From a virus: a stretch of 64,000 bases of DNA. The translations under genes were made by a program, and so were the position numbers. Shown in pieces: positions 24,716 to 33,391 of this stretch. The stretch spans positions 41,336-105,335 of the IMG/VR virus record IMGVR_UViG_3300038451_000147; one strand, written 5' to 3'. The notes under the pieces were generated by a model, which had not been told where the DNA came from, ran no database searches, and saw nothing but the letters and a program-made list of their open reading frames with translations. Position 1 is the stretch's first letter. Each line of letters starts with the position of its first letter.

Positions 24716-24946
24716 CTACCCAAACATCGGAACTGCCGCTATACCTTTCGGTTGCTCTTCTTTCTCGAAGGCATCGTCCAAAACCTTATGGAAGATAGTC
24801 CTCATAAGCATGAGTTTGGACTCGACCAAAAGGTGGTCTCTCTGAAGTGAATCGAACAGAGCAACAACTTCTTTCTCGCTCATATCATGTCGTAGGCTGT
24901 TTGCGAACTCAAGGAGTTCTTTTTCTACATCTCTTGTTGTTTCCAT
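24716..24946 (-). CDS. small helical acidic protein
   Basis: 76 residues from the second ATG at 24946, 22 bases from TTAAATAG; the first ATG at 24958 is too close to the box. Mostly helical (VEKELLEFANSLRHDMSEKE). Function unknown. Confidence 0.55.
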   Translation of the reverse strand: METTRDVEKELLEFANSLRHDMSEKEVVALFDSLQRDHLLVESKLMLMRTIFHKVLDDAFEKEEQPKGIAAVPMFG

Positions 24947-24979
24947 GCCACAACCCATTATCCTGTGGCTATTTAAGGA

Positions 24980-25324
24980 TTACAGTTGAAGGTTGGGCAA
25001 GTTAGCCCTCAGTCCTTGATTCCTCTTAATCCACTGACAATTCCAGCACAAAACCTGATAGCCGCCCGGATAGTGGTGCTTCTTGAGCCAGCAGTAGAAC
25101 CTGTATCCATGTCCCTCTTCTGCCCTTCTCTCGGCTCCATCATCATCAATGTGGTCAATAGTCAGCGCATCCAAATTAGTGTAGGGTAACTGGTGTTCTC
25201 CAAAAGGATTGGCGCATTGTGGCGGGTCGTGCTGAGAGTAAAAGCACATCACTTCCATCTTTAAATAGTATCGCTTTTTGAACTGTGCTTCCTTGTAACG
25301 CATCTCTGCGTCTGAACTTTCCAT
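24980..25324 (-). CDS. HNH-fold endonuclease, small
   Basis: 114 residues. DPPQCANPFGEHQLPYTNLD, then LTIDHIDDDGAERR and YQVLCWNCQWIKR give an HNH-like core with the D-H pair and a CxxC knuckle. It is closely similar to the middle of 41003-41443 (DPPQCANPFGEH, QLDHIKGNGA, YRVLCANCQCIAR), so the two are paralogues. A TTATAAGG box lies upstream. Probably a homing-type selfish gene. Confidence 0.8.
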   Translation of the reverse strand: MESSDAEMRYKEAQFKKRYYLKMEVMCFYSQHDPPQCANPFGEHQLPYTNLDALTIDHIDDDGAERRAEEGHGYRFYCWLKKHHYPGGYQVLCWNCQWIKRNQGLRANLPNLQL

Positions 25325-25406
25325 CCCGGCATGGCAGAACCTCTGCCCCTTATAAGGATTTCACGATTTTAGGAATCCCTATATGGTAGAAGAGAACCAG
25401 AAGAGT

Positions 25407-25490
25407 TCAATTAGAGTTCGTGTGTGATTCTGAGGAACCATCTCCTTCTAGTTCCTCATAAATCTCAAATAGAAGGAGAATAACAATCAT
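25407..25490 (-). CDS. possible 27-residue peptide
   Basis: ATG at 25490 lies 17 bases from TTTATAAGC on the - strand. The peptide has a hydrophobic start (MIVILLLFEIYEELEG) and an acidic tail. Spacing is shorter than usual and the ORF is tiny, so this is tentative. The rest of 25325-25539 shows only promoter-like AT-rich words. Confidence 0.3.
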   Translation of the reverse strand: MIVILLLFEIYEELEGDGSSESHTNSN

Positions 25491-25539
25491 AACACAACTA
25501 ACAGAATGCTTATAAAGGGTGGGATTGCAAGGGTGGGGT

Positions 25540-25767
25540 ATGAGCAAGAAATCAGAACGGTGGCCGTTACCTAAGTTCAAACTACATCTAAAGTCAGAAG
25601 GGTGGCTTGAGGTCACTCTTCCTTTGAAGAACGTTTCAGCATCACAAATCCAAGTGCGAGTCTCCTATTATGAGAGAAGCAGTGATGGGAAGATGATTGG
25701 ACAGAAGCAGACGCTTGACACGACCAAGGGAGACCTCATCGCTGAGATAGAGATGTGGGAACAATGA
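25540..25767 (+). CDS. small beta protein opening an eight-gene operon
   Basis: 75 residues from the ATG at 25540, 22 bases after a CTTATAAAG box near 25509-25517. WPLPKFKLHLKSEGWLEVTL and IQVRVSYYERSS are strands. The stop overlaps the next ATG. No family is recognised. Confidence 0.6.
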   Translation: MSKKSERWPLPKFKLHLKSEGWLEVTLPLKNVSASQIQVRVSYYERSSDGKMIGQKQTLDTTKGDLIAEIEMWEQ

Positions 25768-25949
25768 CTAAAGACTGTCTTCCTGTTTCAGTTGGTTGGC
25801 GGTTAACAGGGTTGTCTTCTACATGGAAGGACTGTGATAGTTTCGCTAGAGAAAATGGATGGGTTGAATTTCACTTTCTAGATGGCCGTAGAATGTTCTA
25901 TCCCTCTGATGTCATAACGTGGATAGAGGTTGCTGGCGAAAGGAAATGA
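25764..25949 (+). CDS. small protein, unknown
   Basis: 61 residues, overlapping both neighbours by 4 bases (ATGA at each end). Compact mixed fold, ending VITWIEVAGERK. Function unknown. Confidence 0.6.
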   Translation: MTKDCLPVSVGWRLTGLSSTWKDCDSFARENGWVEFHFLDGRRMFYPSDVITWIEVAGERK

Positions 25950-26146
25950 GCCAGTATTCTGATGACTATTGGTTCAGATACTTCATGATGGAAGACACCG
26001 CACGACAGGATTGGAAGAGTAGACAAGAATGGCGTAAAGCAAGAGGATTGCCACCACTTCCCTCATTTGAGGAAGCCCTTGTCGCAAGTCGGGGTCAAGA
26101 ATGGGTGAATGCTTATAAAGAGGCAAAACAGAGGCTAGTGTCATGA
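25946..26146 (+). CDS. small aromatic-rich helical protein, unknown
   Basis: 66 residues starting at an ATGA overlap. The N-terminal part is rich in Tyr, Trp and Asp; two helices follow. It is next to a winged-helix gene. No family is recognised. Confidence 0.55.
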   Translation: MSQYSDDYWFRYFMMEDTARQDWKSRQEWRKARGLPPLPSFEEALVASRGQEWVNAYKEAKQRLVS

Positions 26147-26388
26147 GCGAGAAAGTAGTAAGCGAAGTCATCACAGCCCAGACGAGAGCCGCTTTCGAGC
26201 AGAAGGTCAAGGATAAACTCAAGGCGTGCTATTCTCAAGGTTCTGAGGTCAATGTGAACGAGTTCTCTCAGAAGTATGGGGTTCGGACTAGCAACGTGAG
26301 AAAGGCTGTAGAGGCACTTGAGAAAGAAGGATACGTTCTGAAGTTGCCAACGGCGGTTCCAAGACCGAAGCCAAGTGAGCAAAGATGA
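26143..26388 (+). CDS. winged-helix DNA-binding protein
   Basis: 81 residues. VNVNEFSQKYGVRTSNVRKA followed by VEALEKEGYVLKL is a clear helix-turn-helix with wing, of the GntR/archaeal regulator style. It is short enough to be the DNA-binding domain alone. The gene overlaps its neighbours by 4 bases. It is likely a viral transcription regulator, perhaps of its own operon. Confidence 0.7.
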   Translation: MSEKVVSEVITAQTRAAFEQKVKDKLKACYSQGSEVNVNEFSQKYGVRTSNVRKAVEALEKEGYVLKLPTAVPRPKPSEQR

Positions 26389-26615
26389 AAGGCACACCCG
26401 TCAAGATGACTAAGGAGCAGATACAGGAGATGATTGCGACAACGGCTAAAAGATACAGGGGTGAGCCGCCTCAGTGGAGATACGGCTATCTTTGCGCCCT
26501 TCACCAGATAGGAGAGGACGATGGAAAGGACGACTGCAACCATTATGACACAGAAGGGTCGCTTGAGGCGTTCTTCAAACTGATAGGCAAGGACTATAAA
26601 CAGGTGTATGCGTAA
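26385..26615 (+). CDS. small helical protein, unknown
   Basis: 76 residues. The N-terminal helix KEQIQEMIATTAKRYRGE is followed by YGYLCALHQIGED and a DDCNHYD patch that could bind metal. 4-base overlap with the winged-helix gene. Function unknown. Confidence 0.55.
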   Translation: MKGTPVKMTKEQIQEMIATTAKRYRGEPPQWRYGYLCALHQIGEDDGKDDCNHYDTEGSLEAFFKLIGKDYKQVYA

Positions 26616-26953
26616 TGAGTTCATCAACTCCACCCGCATCTGAGACAAGTGCCGGAACTCCTACCCCAGAGCAACCTCTGAAGTTCCCGGCCTTTGAGGA
26701 CTCGGACATCAAAGTGCTGAAAGGCATCACACTCTCCAAGAACGGTGGTTGGTGGAGTGCCATCTTGCTTGTCGAGACCTACCACAAGATACAGGTGAAG
26801 TGGTATCTCTGGCAAGAGAAGGAGAATAAGGACACCCATCAGAAGGAGTGGAAGAGGAAACAACACTACACTATCAACCCATTCAATTGGGAAGAGTGCA
26901 AGAAGATAACAGACCAACTTCTCCTAGAGAGAAAGGGGATAAAGCCATCATGA
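26615..26953 (+). CDS. small protein, unknown
   Basis: 112 residues; starts at a TAATG junction. A Pro/Ser/Thr-rich N-terminus (1-30) is followed by a compact domain with several Trp residues (GGWWSAILLVETYHKIQVKW). Probable protein- or nucleic-acid-binding role, not assignable. Confidence 0.55.
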   Translation: MSSSTPPASETSAGTPTPEQPLKFPAFEDSDIKVLKGITLSKNGGWWSAILLVETYHKIQVKWYLWQEKENKDTHQKEWKRKQHYTINPFNWEECKKITDQLLLERKGIKPS

Positions 26954-27357
26954 GTTTCTCCACTTGCACTCGTTGTAACAGACCATTTAATGAACATCCA
27001 ACGAAGTTTGAAGATGCACCTGCTCCATTCATGGTTGCAAGACGCTACCAAGTCAATGAGAGATGCACTCTCTCATCTGAATCAGAACTCAAGGTAGGAG
27101 ACAAATACAACGGCCACAAGATGTCTCCTCTCACCCTCTCTGTCAAAGAGATTGTGGACGAATACAAGAAAGCCACCCAGAACTTCGGAGCGTTCCACAA
27201 CGCACATGAGGGTTATGCAGTCATTCTAGAAGAGTTGGACGAACTGAAGGATGAGGTCTTCAAACAGCATCCTCAAAGGACTAAGGAGAGGTTGAGAGCA
27301 GAGGCCAGACAGGTGGCGGCAATGGCTCTCAGATTCATGGTGGATGTTACATCATGA
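26950..27357 (+). CDS. MazG-like NTP pyrophosphohydrolase with N-terminal Cys motif
   Basis: 135 residues. CTRCNRP near the N-terminus may bind zinc. Residues 70-135 are a MazG-like all-alpha domain: VILEELDELKDEVFKQH has the ExxE-type acidic residues, and EARQVAAMALRFMVD gives the second metal-binding helix. Such enzymes cleave dNTPs to dNMP and PPi. A different dNTP hydrolase-type gene is at 7544-7954. Confidence 0.75.
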   Translation: MSFSTCTRCNRPFNEHPTKFEDAPAPFMVARRYQVNERCTLSSESELKVGDKYNGHKMSPLTLSVKEIVDEYKKATQNFGAFHNAHEGYAVILEELDELKDEVFKQHPQRTKERLRAEARQVAAMALRFMVDVTS

Positions 27358-27575
27358 GCGATAGCGAAGACCTCAAGACAATGAAGCAGAGGGTGGCCAA
27401 AGCCTTTCTCGCCTTTATGCACGCCAACGACACTGGCCTAACTCAAGACCAGATAAGGGCCATTCAAATCATCTGTTCAAACTACGAGTTTGGAGATGCG
27501 GTAAGAGCTTATTTGAACACTATATATCCTGTTCAGTCTGTGAAGCCAACTTCTTCCGATACTCCACAAATCTGA
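27354..27575 (+). CDS. small helical protein, end of the operon
   Basis: 73 residues, helical, with 4-base overlap to the MazG-like gene. Its 3' end overlaps the convergent gene 27520-27735 by 56 bases. Function unknown. Confidence 0.55.
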   Translation: MSDSEDLKTMKQRVAKAFLAFMHANDTGLTQDQIRAIQIICSNYEFGDAVRAYLNTIYPVQSVKPTSSDTPQI

Positions 27576-27735
27576 GCCAGTAGTTCCTGTAGGTGAATGA
27601 GGCTTGGTGTCTACCGTAACCATGCTCCATGAGGGTGGTCACAATCTCATCCCTAGATTTGGGTGGAGAGGCTATGAAACAGGTATACATCCATTGGGCG
27701 ATTGATGGGTATCCTAAGAAGGGCTTGGGGTGCAT
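27520..27735 (-). CDS. small basic protein, unknown
   Basis: 71 residues, basic and aromatic, resembling a short helix-turn-helix (SRDEIVTTLMEHGYGRHQAS) though not decisively. It begins 2 bases after the stop of the upstream fibre-associated gene (TAGAGATG). Overlaps the convergent gene at its 3' end. Confidence 0.5.
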   Translation of the reverse strand: MHPKPFLGYPSIAQWMYTCFIASPPKSRDEIVTTLMEHGYGRHQASFTYRNYWLRFVEYRKKLASQTEQDI

Positions 27736-27737
27736 CT

Positions 27738-28091
27738 CTAAGGCACTGGATGACGGGCTATGACGTTGATGCTGAAGGTCTCCGTGTCCTCTAGGTAGGT
27801 GTAAGCAGGAGCGAATCCAGTAGTCATCTCAATCTCTGCATCAAAGGTTCCTGTGATAGAGAAGTCGCCCTGTAGCACTATGTAGGTGGCTATACACCTG
27901 ATGCCAGTTATGGGGTCTACTGAAGTAGTGCAAGTCCCGCTAAACGAAACAGTAGGGTCTTCCTCTTGCGTAAACACCCATAGAGTGGGCGTTTCACCAG
28001 TTAGGTCTCTAGGCGTTCCATCAGCATTGAGTATGGTGAAGGTAAGGGCAAACCCGAAGTTGTCCACTTTAACGACCAATCCTGATGGCAT
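27738..28091 (-). CDS. Ig-like/beta-sandwich virion protein
   Basis: 117 residues from the ATG at 28091; a GTG at 28100 is also plausible from promoter spacing. FGFALTFTILNADGTPRDL and FDAEIEMTTGF resemble the beta-sandwich domain of tail fibre or baseplate accessory proteins (BppU-like). TTTAAATAG is upstream. It neighbours the fibre genes. Confidence 0.6.
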   Translation of the reverse strand: MPSGLVVKVDNFGFALTFTILNADGTPRDLTGETPTLWVFTQEEDPTVSFSGTCTTSVDPITGIRCIATYIVLQGDFSITGTFDAEIEMTTGFAPAYTYLEDTETFSINVIARHPVP

Positions 28092-28130
28092 TTCTTTCAC
28101 ACTGGATAGGGACTTCCGACTATTTAAAGT

Positions 28131-28838
28131 CTAAGTCGGGTTGCTGTCCATAACGAACTTGACCTCTTTCTTTGGGGTTTTAGCCTTGAATGAGTGGTCT
28201 CTCATCTTGACGGTCAACTCACGCACTTCTGGCACTGTGATAGGATTTATGGTTATTGAGGTCGCTCCCCAATAACCCACAGCCACAGCTACAACTACAA
28301 ATGAGCCAGTGTTGTGAATAGTGAAGTCAAAAGGAACAGGAGTCGGAGGCAAATTTGGGCTTTCGTAATGCTGTGCAAATACCGTAGGTGCTACAAATGC
28401 GCTGTCTGTTCTCCTCACACCAACACCGCCTATTAATAGGTCGGTATCGCCAGTGAAAGTCTCCGTATAAGCAGAATCGTGGCCAACTGTAGCCCCGCCA
28501 CTACGTTCTGAATCGGCATCTATGTTGGCTGGCGGTAATGTAGTAGAACCGATTTGGCTGTTGCCACTGCAATAGGCATAGATGTAATAGTCATCTATGG
28601 GAGTGTAGCCACCACCCCATAGTGTGAGCGTATCAGTAAACATACTCGTCTCAAGAGCATAACCAACATCCGTTGTATAGGTTCCGCTAGGGAACTCATA
28701 GGCGGCAAAAGCAAAGTTAGTCCAACTCCAACTAGGTGTCACAAGAACCTCATAATCTCCGACAGTGGCAGATGGAATCACAAACATCCACACTGTCTCG
28801 TAGTCATCTGGCCCTGTCTGGTTTATTACGATTGACAC
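28131..28838 (-). CDS. beta-rich fibre-associated protein, leaderless GTG start
   Basis: 235 residues, Thr/Tyr/Gly-rich with few charges until a basic C-terminus (MRDHSFKAKTPKKEVKF). The GTG at 28838 lies exactly 21 bases from GTAAATACT, so a leaderless GTG start is likely. It is next to the giant repeat protein, so a fibre tip, lectin or attachment domain is likely. Confidence 0.6.
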   Translation of the reverse strand: MSIVINQTGPDDYETVWMFVIPSATVGDYEVLVTPSWSWTNFAFAAYEFPSGTYTTDVGYALETSMFTDTLTLWGGGYTPIDDYYIYAYCSGNSQIGSTTLPPANIDADSERSGGATVGHDSAYTETFTGDTDLLIGGVGVRRTDSAFVAPTVFAQHYESPNLPPTPVPFDFTIHNTGSFVVVAVAVGYWGATSITINPITVPEVRELTVKMRDHSFKAKTPKKEVKFVMDSNPT

Positions 28839-28856
28839 AATTTATACTAGGCTACT

Positions 28857-31800
28857 CTAAGTATTTACGTCTTCCTCTTCTTCTGGCACTACTCTCAGCC
28901 TCAGAGCCTTCTTGAAGGTCTTGAGAGTCGTGTTCTTGACCTCAGAGAGTATCTTAAGTTTGAGAAACTCCTTCCATTCAAACCTCATCTGGCCAACAAT
29001 CCCCTCACCCATGTATCCGAATATTAGAATTAGAGTCGTAACGAGATTACCTGTCTCCTTAGTGCCTATTTCTCCCTTGACTACTTGGTGTGTGACAGCA
29101 AACTTGCTAGTTGTTTCATCACCCATACTTCCTGAGACCTTTTGATGGGTTATCGTCTTCTCCGTCACACCGACTCCTATCGCTCCGCTTACAACATCAT
29201 GCAAGGCCGCAGTCACACCAAGCAGTCGAGTCCCGATAGAGCCTTTCGTAGTCTGATGAGTTACGGTGAACGTCTCGCTAGAAGAGGTTCCTATATGTCC
29301 AGAGACTACCTGCCCTGTCTCTACAATTAGATGGATGGCCGCGCCAATGGCCCCGCTTATTATGTCGAAGGTCTTTTCCTTTGCCGTTGTAGAAGTCCCA
29401 AGTTGACCAGAGACCTCTTGGTGAGGAATGGTCATCGCACCTGTCTCTGTTAAACCTATAGTCCCTGCGACCTTTTGGCGTGTGATACCCTTGCCCGAAA
29501 GTGAAGTGCCAATTGCTCCGCTTACAAGGTCGTGTATTATCTCGACAACCGATGCTCTGGCCCCAACTGAGCCATACACAACTTGAGAGGCTACAAGAGT
29601 TTGGCCCGTCTCGGTCACACCTATCGTTCCCTTGACTTTCTGTCGCGTTATGATTTGGCCAAGAATCGAGTCTCCAATCGCTCCGTTTACGCGCTGACTT
29701 ATCACACTAAGCACACCCAACGCATTGGTTCCGATAGAACCTGTGGTCTTCTGATGGGTTATCGCGGTCTGGCCAGACTCAGCCGTTCCTAAGGCTCCTG
29801 AAGTCGTTTGATGGGTGATGGTGATTTCACCAGACTCCTCTGAACCAATCTGTCCAAAAGTCTTTTGGTTGGTGGCACTCCGACCTGAAATCGAGCCGTT
29901 GATGGCCCCGCTTACAAATTGGCTCAATATCTTGATTGCTCCTAACAGATTGGTTCCAAGAGAGCCGCTTACCTCTTGGTGGGTTATAAGAACTGCACCC
30001 GTTTCTGCCGCACCCATAGTTCCCGAAACCACTTCATTGGTTGCGACAGTTCCTGAAATCTCATTCCCAATATCTCCATGCACAACTTGGGATATGACGA
30101 TGCCCAAAGACATTGCGGTTCCCATCACTCCTTGGAGTCCCTTATTCACAATACTCCATACTTGGCTCCCAATGCTTCCAGAGGTCTCTTGGTGGGTGAC
30201 AGCCAGTGTGCCAGTGGCATCCTCACCCATAGTGCCGCTTACCACTTGGTTAGTGACTGAGGTTTCTGTCGCTTCCACACCTAACTCTCCAGAGACCACA
30301 TCTCTAGTTACAACTGCGCCAATCCCTTCTGCCCCAATGTTGACTCCGATTACATCATGAGTCACACTCTGCCCAAAGCCACTGAGTCCAGTGCTACCGC
30401 TAACCTCTTGATGTGTTATATCGGTGACTCCTGAAGCCTCATTGCCCAACGCCCCACTTATTACATCACCAGTGACTACTTCCTCTGTGGCAGACGTTCC
30501 CAAGAGGCCACTCATGGCTTGGTATATCACATTCGCTATACCAGAGAGGTCGTCTCCTAATGAGCCAGAGACTTCCTGATGAGTCATCTCTATCGCCTCA
30601 GATGAGGCTTCGCCTATCGAACCAGATGCGGTTTGAGAGGTTATTTCGAGTGCTCCACTGGCCTCTTCTCCAATGGTTCCTTCCACCACATCGTTTGTTA
30701 TCAATGCTCCGAGTATGGCACTCCCGATGTATCCGAACATCTGTATTGCAGAGGTAACTATTGCGATTCCAGAGATGGCACTTCCTATCGAACCCATTAT
30801 ATTTTGTAAAGTGACAACAAACGTCCCGCTTGCATCAGTTCCTACTAACCCACTTACTTCTTGATGAGTGACAAACAACTCACCAGAAGCCGTATTGCCT
30901 ATCGAGCCACTTACTGCATCACTAATGATTAGTGTCTCAGTTGCTTCGGTTCCTAATATACCAGACACAAGTTGCGACAGTATCGCAAATGTCCCTGCTA
31001 AAGAATTGCCCAAAGAGCCAGAGGTTTCCTGATGGGTTACAGCCAAAGCACCAGAAGCGATGTCTCCCATTGCGCCACTGGTTTCCTGATGAGTGATAGC
31101 CAAAGTCCCAGAAACATCGTCTCCTATCAAGCCACTTATCTCTTGATGAGTCATCTCTATAACACCAGAGACCGAATCTCCTATAGAGCCAGAGACTACA
31201 TCATTGGTGATGATTGCTCCGCTTGCACTGTCTCCAATTGCACCTGCGGCAGTCTGATATATCATCTCAATTGCACCAGATATAGCATCTCCTATACTTC
31301 CTGCAACTACCTGTTCTGTCTCTACAATCTCTGAGATAGCCGCACCTATGGCTCCACTTATTGTCTGATATGTCATAACCAACGCTCCACTAAGACTGCT
31401 TCCTATCAATCCAGAGACCGTTTGATGCGTTATTTCGGTTGTACCACTGATGGCATCGCCTATAGAACCAACTACCTCTTGATGAGTTATCTCAATCGCT
31501 TCTGTCGCACTCTCACCTAAAACACCTGATACAATCTGTTGAGAAATGCCTGTTAGAGTAGACAGAGCACTTCCTATAGCTCCGTATACATATGTAACAA
31601 GGGCAGTGACAGCCACTCCGACAAGACTGGTTCCAATAGAGCCACCGATGGTCTGATGGGTTATAGCAATCGCTCCACTACCCGCGTTACCCATCGAACC
31701 TACTACAGTTTGATATGTCATTTTAACTGAGTCAGCAATAGCGTTTCCAACAGAACCCGTTGCAGTCTGATGGGTTAGATTGAAGGCTGTCTTAGATGCC

Positions 31801-32567
31801 GCACCACCGATAGCTCCTGCTGAAGTCTGATGAGATATTGTAAATGCTTTAGAAGCGGCATTTCCAACAAAGCCAGTTGATGTTTGATGTGTCATCTTTA
31901 TGGCCTCTGAGATTCCTGAACCTATACTCCCACTGATGGCTTGTGCGCCTCTGAGTTCGGCCATACAACCGCCCCAATAGGCGGTATTTGTCCACGAACA
32001 AGCGATAGTCGTAGAACCCGGCGTGGCTCGGGTATTATCAATCATTATACTACTCATGCCCGTTGTGGTTCGAGCATCTCTTTGGTTGCCCGTTGTTGCA
32101 GAGGCTAGGTATGCGTTGTCAATATCGAAGCCACCAACAACCCAATTATTAGGGTCTTTTGTAGTGTCCGAGTTTGAGGCTGTATTCTGTCGTACAGCAG
32201 GGTCTTGCGCTTCGTGAAGATTGCCAAGTTTGATGACTCCTGTGTAAGATGATGTGCTACCAAGGAATCGTCCATTGGCCGCCATTGTAATCTTGATTAC
32301 GTTGGAAGCATTCGCATTGACCGCACCTTTGCACGCCCAAAGTTCGCCCGATGAGAGGTCTTGAGAATCACTGTAAGAATCAACATAAACGTAAGTATTC
32401 AAGGCTGTGTCGGTTATGGTTGAGACTCCGATAGCACCTGCGATGAGTGCGGTGACGTAGACAAAAACCCAATCTCCAACCAATGTGGCGATGGCTGGAA
32501 GGTTGAGTGTTTTGACTAAGGCTGAACTCTGGGTGGCTCCGGTATCGTTCTTCTGAGCAATAGTCAT
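28857..32567 (-). CDS. giant repeat protein, probable tail fibre
   Basis: 1,236 residues. Residues 1-205 form a lectin- or jelly-roll-like N-terminal domain. From about 212 to 1190 the chain is about 52 consecutive units of 18-20 residues with consensus G-x-I-G-x-x-x-S-G-x-x-x-I-T-H-Q-x-V-S, for example GSIGDAISGTTEITHQTVS. The last 45 residues are charged and end in EEEEDVNT. The register suits a beta-solenoid with one turn per unit, hence a long rigid fibre. Family members are unknown to me. A 13-codon leader ORF precedes it (ATGA overlap). Confidence 0.75.
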   Translation of the reverse strand: MTIAQKNDTGATQSSALVKTLNLPAIATLVGDWVFVYVTALIAGAIGVSTITDTALNTYVYVDSYSDSQDLSSGELWACKGAVNANASNVIKITMAANGRFLGSTSSYTGVIKLGNLHEAQDPAVRQNTASNSDTTKDPNNWVVGGFDIDNAYLASATTGNQRDARTTTGMSSIMIDNTRATPGSTTIACSWTNTAYWGGCMAELRGAQAISGSIGSGISEAIKMTHQTSTGFVGNAASKAFTISHQTSAGAIGGAASKTAFNLTHQTATGSVGNAIADSVKMTYQTVVGSMGNAGSGAIAITHQTIGGSIGTSLVGVAVTALVTYVYGAIGSALSTLTGISQQIVSGVLGESATEAIEITHQEVVGSIGDAISGTTEITHQTVSGLIGSSLSGALVMTYQTISGAIGAAISEIVETEQVVAGSIGDAISGAIEMIYQTAAGAIGDSASGAIITNDVVSGSIGDSVSGVIEMTHQEISGLIGDDVSGTLAITHQETSGAMGDIASGALAVTHQETSGSLGNSLAGTFAILSQLVSGILGTEATETLIISDAVSGSIGNTASGELFVTHQEVSGLVGTDASGTFVVTLQNIMGSIGSAISGIAIVTSAIQMFGYIGSAILGALITNDVVEGTIGEEASGALEITSQTASGSIGEASSEAIEMTHQEVSGSLGDDLSGIANVIYQAMSGLLGTSATEEVVTGDVISGALGNEASGVTDITHQEVSGSTGLSGFGQSVTHDVIGVNIGAEGIGAVVTRDVVSGELGVEATETSVTNQVVSGTMGEDATGTLAVTHQETSGSIGSQVWSIVNKGLQGVMGTAMSLGIVISQVVHGDIGNEISGTVATNEVVSGTMGAAETGAVLITHQEVSGSLGTNLLGAIKILSQFVSGAINGSISGRSATNQKTFGQIGSEESGEITITHQTTSGALGTAESGQTAITHQKTTGSIGTNALGVLSVISQRVNGAIGDSILGQIITRQKVKGTIGVTETGQTLVASQVVYGSVGARASVVEIIHDLVSGAIGTSLSGKGITRQKVAGTIGLTETGAMTIPHQEVSGQLGTSTTAKEKTFDIISGAIGAAIHLIVETGQVVSGHIGTSSSETFTVTHQTTKGSIGTRLLGVTAALHDVVSGAIGVGVTEKTITHQKVSGSMGDETTSKFAVTHQVVKGEIGTKETGNLVTTLILIFGYMGEGIVGQMRFEWKEFLKLKILSEVKNTTLKTFKKALRLRVVPEEEEDVNT
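29000..31945 (-). repeat. about 52 tandem in-frame repeats of 54-60 bases
   Basis: The coding sequence of the giant fibre is an array of degenerate units; Gly-Ser/Ala-Ile-Gly begins each and Thr-His-Gln marks the later strand in most. Units have diverged at the DNA level, with codon choice varying, suggesting old duplications held by selection rather than a recent expansion. Confidence 0.75.
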
Positions 32568-32605
32568 CCTATAACCACCCTATTCCAGCCCGATTCAGAG
32601 GACAT
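32564..32605 (-). CDS. 13-codon leader ORF before the giant fibre gene
   Basis: ATG at 32605 lies 23 bases from the TATA box at 32629-32637. It encodes 13 residues and its TGA overlaps the fibre gene's ATG as ATGA. The fibre ATG itself is 61 bases from the box, too far to be leaderless. So the ribosome may initiate on the leader and pass by coupling into the fibre gene. Confidence 0.5.
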   Translation of the reverse strand: MSSESGWNRVVIG

Positions 32606-32628
32606 ACTAGAGAGTATAGTCCTTCTGA

Positions 32629-32637
32629 GTTATATAA
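32629..32637 (-). promoter_or_regulatory. TATA box of the giant fibre transcription unit
   Basis: TTATATAAC on the - strand, 23 bases before the leader ORF start. Confidence 0.6.
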
Positions 32638-32657
32638 GGTTGACCCACTTAGACCGT

Positions 32658-33338
32658 CTAAGTGCAGGTTATCGTATAGGTCACAGCCACCGTTCCGCTT
32701 GCGCTTACAACGTATCCTGTTGCGCCATTGGTCTGGTCGTGGGCAAGCAGGTAAATGTTGCTATCGAAAGTCCCGTAAATTCCGATGTTGCCCCAAGTCT
32801 CGTTGCCAGCAGTGCTGTTCGTCATAGTTCCTACAATCAGGAATGTAGTCGTGCTCGATGAAGTCGAATTGATGGTTCCATCAGCAGTCGCGGTTCCAAT
32901 GTGCGTTGGAGTCACAGCCCCATCTGCTCCTGCAAGTTGGGTTTCGATTGCTCGGTCTGTCCCGGCGTTTGGCGCGGTCACACCACTTCCAGCGACTATC
33001 TGAATAGCACTACCAACTTTATCTGCCGCCATCGTGTGAGTCGCGTTGGATGTATCGTAAACCATAGCCGTGACGATTGCTGTGTGAAGCATAGCCGACA
33101 TAATGATAGCACAGAAGTTCTTGGTGGACAGGTCGTGCTCCTGATAGGAGTGGTTTGACATCACTTTGGGACAGTCACACTGAGGGACTATCCTTCGTCT
33201 CTCGATGTGGAAGAAAGGCCAACGGGCTTGTTTCACAACTAGAGTCTTAGTCTGAGTCTTATCTGGAGTCTGGTGAATCGGGCAAGGCTCGAAAACCTTG
33301 ATGTCCAGACCAATGTGCATACCACCTATTCCTGACAT
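32658..33338 (-). CDS. virion protein with Cys-rich N-terminal part and Thr/Ala-rich C-terminal beta domain
   Basis: 226 residues. The first 75 include CPIHQ and CDCPKV, possibly a zinc knuckle of the CxC / CPxH type common here. From 90 onward the sequence is Thr/Ala/Gly-rich like decoration or fibre domains. TTAAATAC with 25 bases to the ATG. It follows the capsid-proximal gene at 33392 on the same strand. Role unknown. Confidence 0.55.
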   Translation of the reverse strand: MSGIGGMHIGLDIKVFEPCPIHQTPDKTQTKTLVVKQARWPFFHIERRRIVPQCDCPKVMSNHSYQEHDLSTKNFCAIIMSAMLHTAIVTAMVYDTSNATHTMAADKVGSAIQIVAGSGVTAPNAGTDRAIETQLAGADGAVTPTHIGTATADGTINSTSSSTTTFLIVGTMTNSTAGNETWGNIGIYGTFDSNIYLLAHDQTNGATGYVVSASGTVAVTYTITCT

Positions 33339-33391
33339 ATCTAAGTATTAGTAGGATTCGGGAGTATTTAAGGCTTGCTGACTAAGGTTGT

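Noticed and set aside
28857-32567. ORFs of 60-180 codons on the opposite strand of the giant fibre gene
   Set aside because: They mirror the repeat period and have no promoter at 21 bases, so they are shadows.
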